Below, one piece after another: positions 34,172 through 42,265 of a stretch of 64,000 nucleotides of DNA. The stretch lies in NCBI RefSeq assembly GCF_036227565.1, contig NZ_CP109461.1, positions 248,001 to 312,000 on the forward strand, in the 5' to 3' direction. Within the stretch, counting starts at the first letter, position 1, and every line of letters begins with the position of its first letter. Below the pieces are notes generated by a model. The model was not told the DNA's origin. It was given only the letters and a program-made list of their open reading frames with translations, and ran no database searches. The DNA is from Streptomyces sp. NBC_01454. GTDB lineage: Bacteria > Actinomycetota > Actinomycetes > Streptomycetales > Streptomycetaceae. A program made the translations under genes and the position numbers.

Positions 34172-37100
34172 GCGCGGGCTCCTTGGTTTCGGGCGGTCCA
34201 GGACAGGGCGGCGGAGCGGGCCAGCCGTGAACAGAGGTCCTCGCCTGCCGGGCCGATCCCGGCCGTACGCAGGTAGTGCAGGTGCATCAGGGACGGCAGC
34301 ACCGTCTCCGGCGCCTTCGTGCCGTCGGCCGCCAGGACGGTGCGGTAGTGCTGCAACGCTTGGCGGCGGGCTGCCCAGGCGGCGGTGAGCGCTTCACCGC
34401 CGGGCAGAGCGCGTACGGCGGCGAAGCCGTCGGACGGGGTGGACAGGCGCATCGCTTCTTGGTGGAGAGGGCGGGCCGGGTGCAAGGCGGCGCTCGGGTC
34501 GATGTGGTCGATCAGCCAGCGCATCGCGCGCGGAGTGTCGCCGGTGAACGAGGCGGCGAGGTCAACGAGGCCGGCGGTGGTCAGGGCCTGGGGGTCGGCC
34601 TCACTGTCGACCACGCACGTCAGGTGGGCGAGGGCGACGGTGGAGTCGGCGGCGAACACCGACTCGGCGGCGGCCATGGCCGGTCCTGTGCCGTAGCGGC
34701 CGGTCTCGGGGTAGTAGGTGTCCCACTGCATGCGGCCGAGCAGTCCGTGCCGTCGCAGATCGGCCGCCCAGATACCGGCCTTGGCGGCTATCTCTCCGAA
34801 CGCTTCCGGGTGTGGGAGGCGGAAGCGCAGCCGCAGCTGGTCGTGCGGGTCGCGGTAGCGCACGTACCACCACTCGGGTACTTCGTCGAAGCCGCTGAGG
34901 AGGTGGGGCAGGTGGCGGGTGAGGATGTCGGGGAACCGGTCTGGATGTCCGTAGAGCTTGAGAAAGGCCCACGGTGAGGTGCTGGGCAGGTGTCCGTGGT
35001 CCCGGCCGACGGCCGTCTGGCCTCCGGCCGCGTGCCGGTGCGTGGCGGGAGGGGCGGTGGAGGCGAGGGCCAGGGTGATTTCGTGAGGTCGCCCGCCGAT
35101 CCACGCCCAGGCCGCCTCGTCGGCCGCTTCACGCAGGACGGCGTGCCCGGTGCGGTCCAGCTCGGCGCGCAACAGCATCGTGTCGGCGGGCTGTTCCAGG
35201 TCCAGGCGGAGGCGCTGGTCGTCGTCGCCGAGGTGCACGGCGGCGGGGACACCGAGGCGATGCCGCCAGGTGTTTAGGCGCTTGGCCCATAGGGCGAACT
35301 CGGCGACACTGGAGGGGAGTTCGGTGGCCGTGAGGCGCCAGGTGGCACTGGCGAGAACGGTGCGGCCGTAACGGATACGGGGCAGGAACGGCAGGCGGGC
35401 GGCCACGCCCCAGGCGAACGGGCCGAAGGCGGCGGCGCCGGCGCGGGGCAGTTCGACCAGCAGTCGGGCCAGCGGGTGGGTGAAGGTGCCCAGGTCCACC
35501 GCGTTGAGCGCGAACGGCTCGATGGTCCGGCCGGTCGAGAGCCGGACCAGGCGGAAGCCGGTCGCGTCCGCGGTGACCGCTAGGTCGTCCAACTCCAGCC
35601 GGATGCCTGGGTAGTGCTCGGCGATGGATATGACGCCGGGTTCCACGGCGGGGGCCCGGCCGACGTTGTCCGTACGGATGTGCAGCGCAGGGCTGGAGAC
35701 CTGGACCCGGCGGGCGCCGCTGGTCAGGGTCGGCAGACCGGTGTACGCGGCCGTCATACGGTCGCGGTCGGCGGCGTCGAGGAGATCGAGGAAGCGGCCC
35801 GCGGTCGCGCCGGCTGCCGGGGCGATGCCGTTGACATGGAGCGTGAAGTCGCCGTTGTCGACCGCCTGGAGGGTGGCGGCCTGGAGGTGGAAGCGCAGGT
35901 CGATGTGCGGCAGCGGGACGCCGCCGTGCGCGGGTGCCAGGCCGGTCAGTAGCTCGTCGGTGAGCTGGACTTCGCGGACGCCGTCGAAGGCGGCGTGCTG
36001 GGCGAGCGCGAGGAGTTGTTCGTCGCGGGGGGTCAGGGCCGGGGCGGGTCGGGCAAGGCGGGAGCCGCGGTATCCGGCGGGGAAGTCAAGGCCGGTATCG
36101 GGGTCGGTGAGCTGACGGACGGGGACCAGGGCGCCGGGCCCGTAGGTTTCCAGGAACCGGGCGTGGTAGTCCTGCCAGGCCGCCGATCCGGAAGGGAACG
36201 GCGTCAAGCGGGCCAGCACACTCGCGGCCTTCTCCGCCTCGCGGGCCACCAGCCGGGGCAGAGCCAGTGCCCCGCCCAGCCGCAGGTCGGCAGACAGGGG
36301 CGCCCCGGCGGCCGGGGCGAGGGCGGTCATCGCCCCGGCCGCCGAGCCCCGCAGACTTCGCTGCTGGTATGTGGGAGCCGCATCGTGCCGGGTCAGCATC
36401 GCCCGGATGTCCTTCAGCGCGTTCAGGAGGGGCCGCGCAGCCTCGACGTGCACGGCGTCTGCCGTCTGAAGCGCGGTGATGACGTGGCTCAGGGGGTCAG
36501 TGACGGTCATCGGCGGACGCACGGCGGTGAGTAGAACGCGGCGGGCGACCAGTTCGGCCAGCAGGGCGTCGACGGCGCGGGTGGGGGTGTCGGGGTATTC
36601 GGCCGTGAGCTTGGCGGCCAGGTCGCCGACCGTGACGGGCACGGTGGCGGCGGCCATGACCATCTGCACCGCGCGGGTGTGCCGCACGCTCATCTCGCCG
36701 GGACCGCGGTCACTGTCCCGGTCGGGCCGCTGGCAGGGCACGACCAGGCGTCCATCGCGTACGAAGCAGGTGGAGTCCACCACGACCGGAAGGCGCCGCA
36801 GCAGTTCGGGGATCGATTCCAGGCGATCGATGACGTACGCGAGCCATACGGCGTCCACGCGTGCGGTGGGCCGGTGCACGTCCGTCCAGTCGAGGGAGAG
36901 CGTGTCTGTGATGCGGGCGGGGGCTATGCCGGCGAACAGGCCGAAGGGAGTGGAGCGGTGCTGGATACGCAGTACGTAGCGGGCGAGCGCGTCTGCGGCC
37001 CGCCGGACCTGCTTGGGCTGCCGCACCTGCCCGCCACGGATCTCCTCGATGCGGCGGGCGAGCGCGGAGCTGGCCAGCTCGACCGCTTCGGCGACCGAGC

Positions 37101-37245
37101 CGATGGCCCACACCTGCGTGATCCACTCCCGCCACTGCCCGGTGTCCGCCGCCGCGTCGCCGGTCGGCTCCGGCCGGGACGGGATGGCCAGTTGGCTCGG
37201 ATAGGCGGCGGCCCGTAACAAGGCCGCGTCCACGTACCGGTACAT
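34168..37245 (-). CDS. lanB: lantibiotic dehydratase (LanB), full length
   Basis: 1025 residues, the full LanB size. The N-terminal glutamylation domain begins with LARYVLRIQHRSTPFGLFAG, the diagnostic R-STPFG block. The C-terminal elimination domain (about 730-1010) contains PWAFLKLYGHPDRFPDILTR, EWWYVRYRDPHDQLRLRFRL and MQWDTYYPETGRYGTG. It activates Ser/Thr of the precursor with glutamyl-tRNA and eliminates glutamate to give dehydroalanine and dehydrobutyrine. GGAGGGGAAC precedes the ATG. It lies 91 bases after the precursor gene, with a hairpin in the gap. Confidence 0.95.
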   Translation of the reverse strand: MYRYVDAALLRAAAYPSQLAIPSRPEPTGDAAADTGQWREWITQVWAIGSVAEAVELASSALARRIEEIRGGQVRQPKQVRRAADALARYVLRIQHRSTPFGLFAGIAPARITDTLSLDWTDVHRPTARVDAVWLAYVIDRLESIPELLRRLPVVVDSTCFVRDGRLVVPCQRPDRDSDRGPGEMSVRHTRAVQMVMAAATVPVTVGDLAAKLTAEYPDTPTRAVDALLAELVARRVLLTAVRPPMTVTDPLSHVITALQTADAVHVEAARPLLNALKDIRAMLTRHDAAPTYQQRSLRGSAAGAMTALAPAAGAPLSADLRLGGALALPRLVAREAEKAASVLARLTPFPSGSAAWQDYHARFLETYGPGALVPVRQLTDPDTGLDFPAGYRGSRLARPAPALTPRDEQLLALAQHAAFDGVREVQLTDELLTGLAPAHGGVPLPHIDLRFHLQAATLQAVDNGDFTLHVNGIAPAAGATAGRFLDLLDAADRDRMTAAYTGLPTLTSGARRVQVSSPALHIRTDNVGRAPAVEPGVISIAEHYPGIRLELDDLAVTADATGFRLVRLSTGRTIEPFALNAVDLGTFTHPLARLLVELPRAGAAAFGPFAWGVAARLPFLPRIRYGRTVLASATWRLTATELPSSVAEFALWAKRLNTWRHRLGVPAAVHLGDDDQRLRLDLEQPADTMLLRAELDRTGHAVLREAADEAAWAWIGGRPHEITLALASTAPPATHRHAAGGQTAVGRDHGHLPSTSPWAFLKLYGHPDRFPDILTRHLPHLLSGFDEVPEWWYVRYRDPHDQLRLRFRLPHPEAFGEIAAKAGIWAADLRRHGLLGRMQWDTYYPETGRYGTGPAMAAAESVFAADSTVALAHLTCVVDSEADPQALTTAGLVDLAASFTGDTPRAMRWLIDHIDPSAALHPARPLHQEAMRLSTPSDGFAAVRALPGGEALTAAWAARRQALQHYRTVLAADGTKAPETVLPSLMHLHYLRTAGIGPAGEDLCSRLARSAALSWTARNQGARA

Positions 37246-37278
37246 CCGCAGGTTCCCCTCCCCTTGTGTGACGGGATC

Positions 37279-37322
37279 GGCCCGGTGCCGGACCCCGTGG
37301 AGCAGGGGCCGGGCACCGGGCC
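37279..37322 (-). terminator. hairpin between the precursor and lanB genes
   Basis: GGCCCGGTGCC (37279-37289) pairs with GGCACCGGGCC (37312-37322), and the inner CCCC/GGGG extend the stem. Placed between lanA and lanB it looks like a partial terminator or stability element that would keep precursor mRNA above that of the enzymes, as in many lanthipeptide operons. Confidence 0.7.
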
Positions 37323-37336
37323 TGGTGTCACGCTGA

Positions 37337-37492
37337 TCAGTCGGTGATGCAGCCGGCGCAGGCGCTCTCGCTGGTGCTGCCGCAGTTGTCGCTGGTCTTG
37401 TTCATCAGCTCCGCGATGACCGTGCCCTTCTCGGCGAAGGTCACGTCCAGGTCGAAGTCGCTGCCGGTGGTGCTCATTCCAACGGTGTCCAC
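37337..37492 (-). CDS. lanA: FxLD-family lanthipeptide precursor
   Basis: 51 residues from the GTG at 37492, which has GGAGG five bases upstream; the in-frame ATG at 37477 is too far from that site. The leader contains the FDLDV motif (residues 13-17) that names the FxLD family. The C-terminal half (about 31-51) has three Cys (37, 45, 48) and seven Ser/Thr, enough for up to three lanthionine rings. Leader and core are separated near ELMNK (28-32); no Gly-Gly cleavage site is present. It is first in the order precursor-lanB-lanC. A tailoring methyltransferase gene lies 55 bases upstream on the same strand. Confidence 0.9.
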   Translation of the reverse strand: MDTVGMSTTGSDFDLDVTFAEKGTVIAELMNKTSDNCGSTSESACAGCITD

Positions 37493-37547
37493 TGTTTCCT
37501 CCAGGGGTTGGTGATGGATGTGCACTTGCACCTGACCTGCTCGGATT

Positions 37548-38786
37548 TCAGTGTCCGGCGGGCCAGGAGATCGTGAAGTGGAAGGCGGGCCGCTCCAGCA
37601 CTGCCCCGGTGGGCAGCTGCTGGTCACCGGTGCCGGTGGCGAATGCCTTCAGCTCGGGCTTGTGGCCGCGGTGAGCGCGGTCCCACGTGCGGATCTGAGC
37701 GATCAGTGCCTCGGCGGTCTTGGCGGCTTTGGGCCCGTGACCGACGGCGCCGAACTCGAAGGCCTGTCGCTCGGGTGTGGTCGGGCGCATCGTCAGATAG
37801 GCGAAGGAGCCGGAGGCGCGGTCGAGGAGCGTGGCCACTCCGCGGCGGGACCAGGAGGCGACCACGCCGCGGTCGCGGGCCTCGCGGGTGGCGGCCAGCA
37901 GCGCGAACTCGGGCAGTGCGGAGACCAGCCACAGCTCCAGGTCATCGTACGGCAGCCCCAGCCCGAGCGTCACCGAGGACCATGCCTCGGTGCGCGGGCT
38001 GGCCAGGGCCTTGCGCATCTGGTCGGCGTCGACCTGGTCCTCGTCCAGGCGCAGGCCGACCTCTTCGTCTTCGCCATCGTGCAGCACGACCAGGTGCTCA
38101 TCGCGGGCTCCGGATCCGCGCATGGGGACGAACCCGCAGACCTCGAAGTCCCTCGCCGTCAGCGCGGTGTCCTGGCGCTGGAAGGCGACCGACCAGGTCA
38201 GGCCCCGCAGTCGGAGCGGAACCACGATCCGCCCGTTCTCGGCGAGTTGGTCCACCCAGGCCGGGGCGAGGTCGGCGGCCTCGACGGTGACCACAATCCG
38301 GTCGTACGGGGCGTGGGTGGGTTCGCCGTCGGCGCCGTCGACGACGAGCGCGTGTACGCGGTCGTATCCGGCGGCGGGCAGCAGCTTCTTGGCGCGGTCG
38401 ATGACGTCGGCGTCGATGTCGATCGTGGTGACCTCGCCGCTCTCGCCGACCAGCTCGGCGATCAGGGCGGCGTTGTAGCCGCCGCTGCCGATCTCCAGCA
38501 CTCGCATGCCGGGGCGGATGTCGGCCTGTTCCAGCATGAATGCCTGGATGCGGGCGGCGCTGACGGAGCTGAGGGAGGTCCCGTTCTCGTCCCTTTTGGT
38601 GATCAGGGCGTGCTCGGCGGCGTACGCCTTCTCCGGTGTCTCCTCGGGCATGAACAGGTGTCGGCCGACGGTACGGACCGCTTTCTCGACGGCTTCGGTA
38701 CGGATCGCGCCCAGCTTGCGCAGCTTGTTGATCATCTCCTCGCGCAGGGCATCGATGTGGGCGGGGTCGGGGGGCTGAGTCGTCAT
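37548..38786 (-). CDS. FxLD-system methyltransferase (PCMT-like)
   Basis: 412 residues. The N-terminal half is a protein-isoaspartate O-methyltransferase-like fold with SAM motif VLEIGSGGYNAAL (about 96-108) and TTIDIDADVIDRA. The C-terminal half (about 240-412) is the extension seen in the lanthipeptide-associated class called methyltransferase, FxLD system. Related enzymes methylate an Asp side chain in the cyclised peptide; the precursor core has Asp 35 and a C-terminal Asp 51. The start ATG at 38786 is chosen over the longer frame. It precedes the precursor gene in the same direction. Confidence 0.88.
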   Translation of the reverse strand: MTTQPPDPAHIDALREEMINKLRKLGAIRTEAVEKAVRTVGRHLFMPEETPEKAYAAEHALITKRDENGTSLSSVSAARIQAFMLEQADIRPGMRVLEIGSGGYNAALIAELVGESGEVTTIDIDADVIDRAKKLLPAAGYDRVHALVVDGADGEPTHAPYDRIVVTVEAADLAPAWVDQLAENGRIVVPLRLRGLTWSVAFQRQDTALTARDFEVCGFVPMRGSGARDEHLVVLHDGEDEEVGLRLDEDQVDADQMRKALASPRTEAWSSVTLGLGLPYDDLELWLVSALPEFALLAATREARDRGVVASWSRRGVATLLDRASGSFAYLTMRPTTPERQAFEFGAVGHGPKAAKTAEALIAQIRTWDRAHRGHKPELKAFATGTGDQQLPTGAVLERPAFHFTISWPAGH

Positions 38787-38892
38787 CGGCCGGAGTGTAG
38801 TCACGCCGTTACTCCTTGGTGGTGCGTCTTGTGGGGGTGGCCTGTCCGGACCGGCCACGGGGGAGCACCCGGTCCGGACAGGCGGTTCGGGG

Positions 38893-39444
38893 TCAGCCGG
38901 TCTGCTGTGGCGGCACGGTGCCGCGACGCAGGATCTGGCTGACCGGGGTGGTGCTGGTCGGGTCGGACAGGGCCTTGACGGCGGCCTCCAGCCGCCCGGG
39001 GTCGGCGCCCAGGTGCTGGACGGCGGCCGAGGCGAGGGTCTGGGCGAGGTTGTGCTGGAGGAAGGCTTCGTGCCGATGGATGGCGACCTCGGCGGCCAGC
39101 GCCTCGAGTGAGGGAATCGCTTTGCGGCGCATGGTTTGCTGGGGCGGGTTGCCGAAGGTCTTCCACACCACCAGCTGGCCGGTGGCGGCGTCGACCTCGA
39201 CGACCAGCGGAACCAGGTCGCCGCAGGACCGCACCGCGTTGCCGATCAGTTCCGAGGCCACCAGCTGGGCGCCCTCGGCGGTCTCGGTGTCCACCCCGGC
39301 CGCCGTCAGGCGCTTGTCGGCCAGGTCGCGCACCAGACGCAGACGCTCGGCGCTGGCGTTTATGTGCACCACGAAGCCGTGGTCGCTCTCGATCAGATAG
39401 AACCCGGGGGCGGCCTCCGCAACCGTCTCCGCTATGCGTGCCAT
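38893..39444 (-). CDS. RsbW-like ATP-binding protein
   Basis: 183 residues from ATG 39444 with GGAGGAG upstream. The segment LRLVRDLADKRLTAAG and QLVASELIGNAVRSCGD form the first part of a GHKL ATP-binding fold (N box), typical of anti-sigma-like proteins of actinobacteria. The G boxes after LVVEVDAATGQLVVW are hard to see, so nucleotide binding may be weak. The rest (about 110-183) is helical and unassigned. It is about 106 bases upstream of the methyltransferase gene on the same strand and may regulate the lan operon. Confidence 0.7.
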   Translation of the reverse strand: MARIAETVAEAAPGFYLIESDHGFVVHINASAERLRLVRDLADKRLTAAGVDTETAEGAQLVASELIGNAVRSCGDLVPLVVEVDAATGQLVVWKTFGNPPQQTMRRKAIPSLEALAAEVAIHRHEAFLQHNLAQTLASAAVQHLGADPGRLEAAVKALSDPTSTTPVSQILRRGTVPPQQTG

Positions 39445-39643
39445 GGCTCCTCCGTGACCCGGCCCGCGAGGCCGCACGTCCCGATCCGTGCACGCCGCGA
39501 GATCAACAACTGACCGTCAGTGACGCGCCTTTGAGTCAGAGCATGACGCACTTAGCCGTCAACTCGCAATATTGACACCGAAGTTCATCGGACTGTTCTG
39601 TTGTTCTATCGACTTGAGAGGTGCGTGGTGAAACACTCCGCAT

Positions 39644-40576
39644 ATGCCGAACGCGCGACCAGTACCGACCGTGCGGCGCCGGCGCCTCGGTGAGGCCCTT
39701 CGCCGCTTCCGCAGCCAGGCCGGCCCCGAAGGCAAGGGGCTCACCCTGGAGGAGGCCGCCGACCTGCTGGCCCGCCTCGACAAGGAAGCCGGAGGCGACG
39801 GCGGCGCCTGGACCTCCCCGAAACTGTCCCGGATCGAGACGGCAAAGGCCCACATCCGCCCTGCCGAGGCCACCCACGTCCTCAAGGCATACGGGCTCAC
39901 ACCCGCAGGTGATCCCGAGGTGTTCACCGCCTTGGAGGGCCTGGCCAAGCACGCCGGGCAGAAGGGCTGGTGGCAGACCTACAGCGGCGTCGTCGCCCCC
40001 GCGTACGCGGACTACATCTCGCTCGAGTCGGATGCGGAGAACATTCGCATCTGGTCACCGCAGCTCATTCCGGGACTGCTGCAGACCGCCGGGTACGCCC
40101 GCGAGACCATCGCGGTCAACGCCACCACCCGCACCCCCGAGGAAGTCACCGCGCTCGCCGAGGTCCGCATGGCCCGCCAGGCCGTCCTCTCCCACCCCGA
40201 GGGACCCCTGAAGCTATGGGCGATCATCCACGAGAGCGTCCTGCACCAGCGGTTCGCGACCCGCCCCACCCTCATGCCCGACCAGCTGCGACGCCTGGTC
40301 GACGTCGCCGAGCTGCCCAACATCACCCTGCAGATCATGCCGCTGGACGCCAGCCCGCACCCCGGCACAACCGGCGGCTTCAGTCTCGTCGGCTTCCCCG
40401 GCCCCATGCCTGACGTGGTGCTGTTGGAGAACCTCATCGGCGCGTCCTACGTTGAGGCCGTCGACGAGGTTCAGATCTACGCCGACGCCTTCGAGCGGGT
40501 CGTTGCCTCGGCCCTGTCGAGCGATGACTCGCTGGTACTGATCACCCGCAGAATGGAAGAAGGAACCCGTACGTGA
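39644..40576 (+). CDS. XRE-family regulator with DUF5753 domain
   Basis: 310 residues. The N-terminal helix-turn-helix (about 12-85, RRRLGEALRRFRSQ ... SPKLSRIETAKAHIRP) is followed by the DUF5753 domain (about 110-300, SPQLIPGLLQTAGYARE, ESVLHQRF, TLQIMPLDASPHPGTTGGF). It is the usual partner of the DUF397 protein encoded next; such pairs control antibiotic production and differentiation in streptomycetes. It diverges from the ATP-binding protein and lan genes, separated by 200 bases of relatively AT-rich promoter-like DNA. Regulation of the lan cluster is inference. Confidence 0.92.
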   Translation: MPNARPVPTVRRRRLGEALRRFRSQAGPEGKGLTLEEAADLLARLDKEAGGDGGAWTSPKLSRIETAKAHIRPAEATHVLKAYGLTPAGDPEVFTALEGLAKHAGQKGWWQTYSGVVAPAYADYISLESDAENIRIWSPQLIPGLLQTAGYARETIAVNATTRTPEEVTALAEVRMARQAVLSHPEGPLKLWAIIHESVLHQRFATRPTLMPDQLRRLVDVAELPNITLQIMPLDASPHPGTTGGFSLVGFPGPMPDVVLLENLIGASYVEAVDEVQIYADAFERVVASALSSDDSLVLITRRMEEGTRT

Positions 40577-40794
40577 ACCACGACAAGGCCGAGCTGTACG
40601 CCCTCGACCTCTCCGACGCCGACTGGACCAAGTCGTCCTTCAGCGGTGGTGAGAACGACTGCGTGGAGATCGCCGTCCTGCCCGGCGGAGCCCGGGCCGT
40701 GCGCGACTCCAAGCACCCCGAGCGTGAACCCCTGCGCTATACGGCCACCGAATGGGCAGCCTTCCGGCAAGGCGTGATCGCCGGAGAGCTCTGA
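40573..40794 (+). CDS. DUF397 family protein
   Basis: 73 residues. The signature WTKSSFSGGENDCVEIAVLP and RDSKHPEREPL with a final AEWAAF-like block (EWAAFRQGVI) is the DUF397 family. The GTG start overlaps the regulator's stop. DUF397 proteins act with their XRE/DUF5753 partner, possibly as an antitoxin-like or modulating subunit. Confidence 0.93.
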   Translation: MNHDKAELYALDLSDADWTKSSFSGGENDCVEIAVLPGGARAVRDSKHPEREPLRYTATEWAAFRQGVIAGEL

Positions 40795-40813
40795 CCAGCA
40801 CCTCCTGCACAAA

Positions 40814-40858
40814 CGGCGCCTGCTTTCCCCCGAACCCACCGCGGGAAAGCAGGCGCCG
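40814..40858 (+). terminator. hairpin terminator after DUF397 gene
   Basis: A perfect 16-bp stem, CGGCGCCTGCTTTCCC and its complement, with a 13-base loop, beginning 19 bases after the DUF397 stop. Confidence 0.85.
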
Positions 40859-40921
40859 CAGTATGGTCAGCCCTACCCCGCCCACGGCCCGTTGTCACAC
40901 CCCCACGACACCATGGGAAGC

Positions 40922-41335
40922 ATGACGGACACGAACCACGTCACAGACGCCTCCCGACAGATCCCCGCCCTCATCCCCACCGTCGGCCCAGGCTGGACCG
41001 AACTGCTGGATCAGCTCCACCGCGACCTGTCCGCTCTCGATCCCGCCTACCGGATCGAAGAGTTCGGCACACAGCTCGGCCGCCTGCGCATCACCGTCAC
41101 CGACCGCTTCGAGGCTGGCGAGTTCGACGGCGAGTACGCCGACCGGGCCGCCGCCCTGACCGATACGGCCGAGACCGCGTCCGAGCAGACCTGTGAAGCC
41201 TGCGGATCTTCGGGCCGCATCCGCTTCCGCGGCGACGGCACATGGATGCGAATGCAGTCCCTGTGCGACGACTGCCGCAACCTCGGCGTCTTCCCATACA
41301 CATCGTTCGACAACGTGCCTAACGTCCCTCACTAG
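40922..41335 (+). CDS. hypothetical protein with a Cys4 zinc-ribbon-like segment
   Basis: 137 residues from ATG 40922 (ATG 40913 also possible). The N-terminal part (PTVGPGWTELLDQLHRDLSA, AYRIEEFGTQLGRLRIT) resembles small streptomycete plasmid proteins. The C-terminal part has CEACGSSGRIRF and SLCDDCRNLG, a CxxC-CxxC pair 29 residues apart that could bind zinc. It reads towards the broken lanC. Function unknown. Confidence 0.75.
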   Translation: MTDTNHVTDASRQIPALIPTVGPGWTELLDQLHRDLSALDPAYRIEEFGTQLGRLRITVTDRFEAGEFDGEYADRAAALTDTAETASEQTCEACGSSGRIRFRGDGTWMRMQSLCDDCRNLGVFPYTSFDNVPNVPH

Positions 41336-41372
41336 CCTTCAGTCATCTGAACTGCTCAAAGAGTTGACAACC

Positions 41373-42026
41373 CTAGATAACAGCGATGCCGTGTGCGGCG
41401 CCGAAGTTGCCGTGTCCGCCGGGGAAGAACGGGGAATCGCCGCGGGCGGGGTCATGGCGGACCCACCAGCCGGGAAGGCCGCGGTTGGCGGGTGCGAGCG
41501 GCCGGGTCAGGGCGACGAGGTAGTTCAGGACCCGTTCCAGGGCGGGGCATTCGGGGTCAGTGCGTAGGAGGTAGGCGCCGATCCCGGTGAGGCCGTAGAA
41601 GAGGTCGTATTCCGCGAAGGTGGGCAGGTCGCGCCTGTCGATGCGGGCGAGTGCAGCGTCCACGCGGCGGTTCGCGAGGTCGGTGATGTGCTGGTGCACC
41701 ATCGCGCGTGCCGAGGCGTACAGATGCTGGTAGGCCGGGGGGACGGTGGTTAGGAGGAAGCCGATGGCCGGGGCCCCGAGGAACAGGCCCGTCTGGTCGG
41801 CCGCGCTGATGGGCCCGGAGGCCGCAGCCGTGATCCATCGGTGGGCGGGGCGCCAGGAGCCGCCGTACCGACTGACGGTTTCGGCGTGCAGCAGAGCGAT
41901 CCCGGCGGCACCCTCGGCGAGGGACTGCACCGCCCAAGGCATGTTCTCCGGCGGCGGGGTGGGTTCTGCCAGGCCGGCGGTGTACTGGTCGAGGATGGCC
42001 GGGGCTGTGGCGACCGGGGCGCTCAT
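41373..42026 (-). pseudogene. LanC-like protein, C-terminal half missing
   Basis: 217 residues from ATG 42026. It follows the intact LanC well (FAEYDLFYGLTGIGAYLL, LPGWWVRHDP, GGHGNFGAAHGI) but ends directly after that block with IAVI and a stop. The zinc-binding Cys and Cys-His pair are absent, so it cannot cyclise. The break at about 41380 abuts the hypothetical gene region, suggesting a deletion. Its upstream partner, a LanB-like tail, is at 43504-44682 beyond the IS110 element. Confidence 0.85.
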
Positions 42027-42063
42027 TAGAGGACCATCCTTTCTGCAGCCTTCACGCGTAGGG

Positions 42064-42197
42064 TTGTGACCTCTCGGTCCCGGCGGGTGCATGGCCAGTG
42101 GCGCGAGCCGTTCGACGGCCACGATGAGTTCCGCCAGCCCCGCCGGACCGAGGCCGTCTGATCGGCTTCAGGGACACGCCCCGCAGAGGGCCGATTA
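42064..42197 (+). ncRNA. candidate bridge RNA of IS110 element 2
   Basis: The long outer stem pairs 42070-42087 (CCTCTCGGTCCCGGCGGG) with 42138-42153 (CCCCGCCGGACCGAGG), interrupted by two bulges. Inside are GTGG/CCAC (42098-42101 with 42119-42122) and CCG/CGG (42108-42110 with 42116-42118). A second stem-loop pairs ATCGGC (42161-42166) with GCCGAT (42190-42195) around a 23-base loop. Two guide-like loops in the non-coding left end match the IS110 bridge-RNA plan. Expression and guide pairing are inferred. Confidence 0.5.
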
Positions 42198-42265
42198 ATG
42201 AGCTCCCGGCAGACCACCTCACCCCCGAGCAGGTGCTCCGTCAGAGCCACAGGAGTACGACGCGC

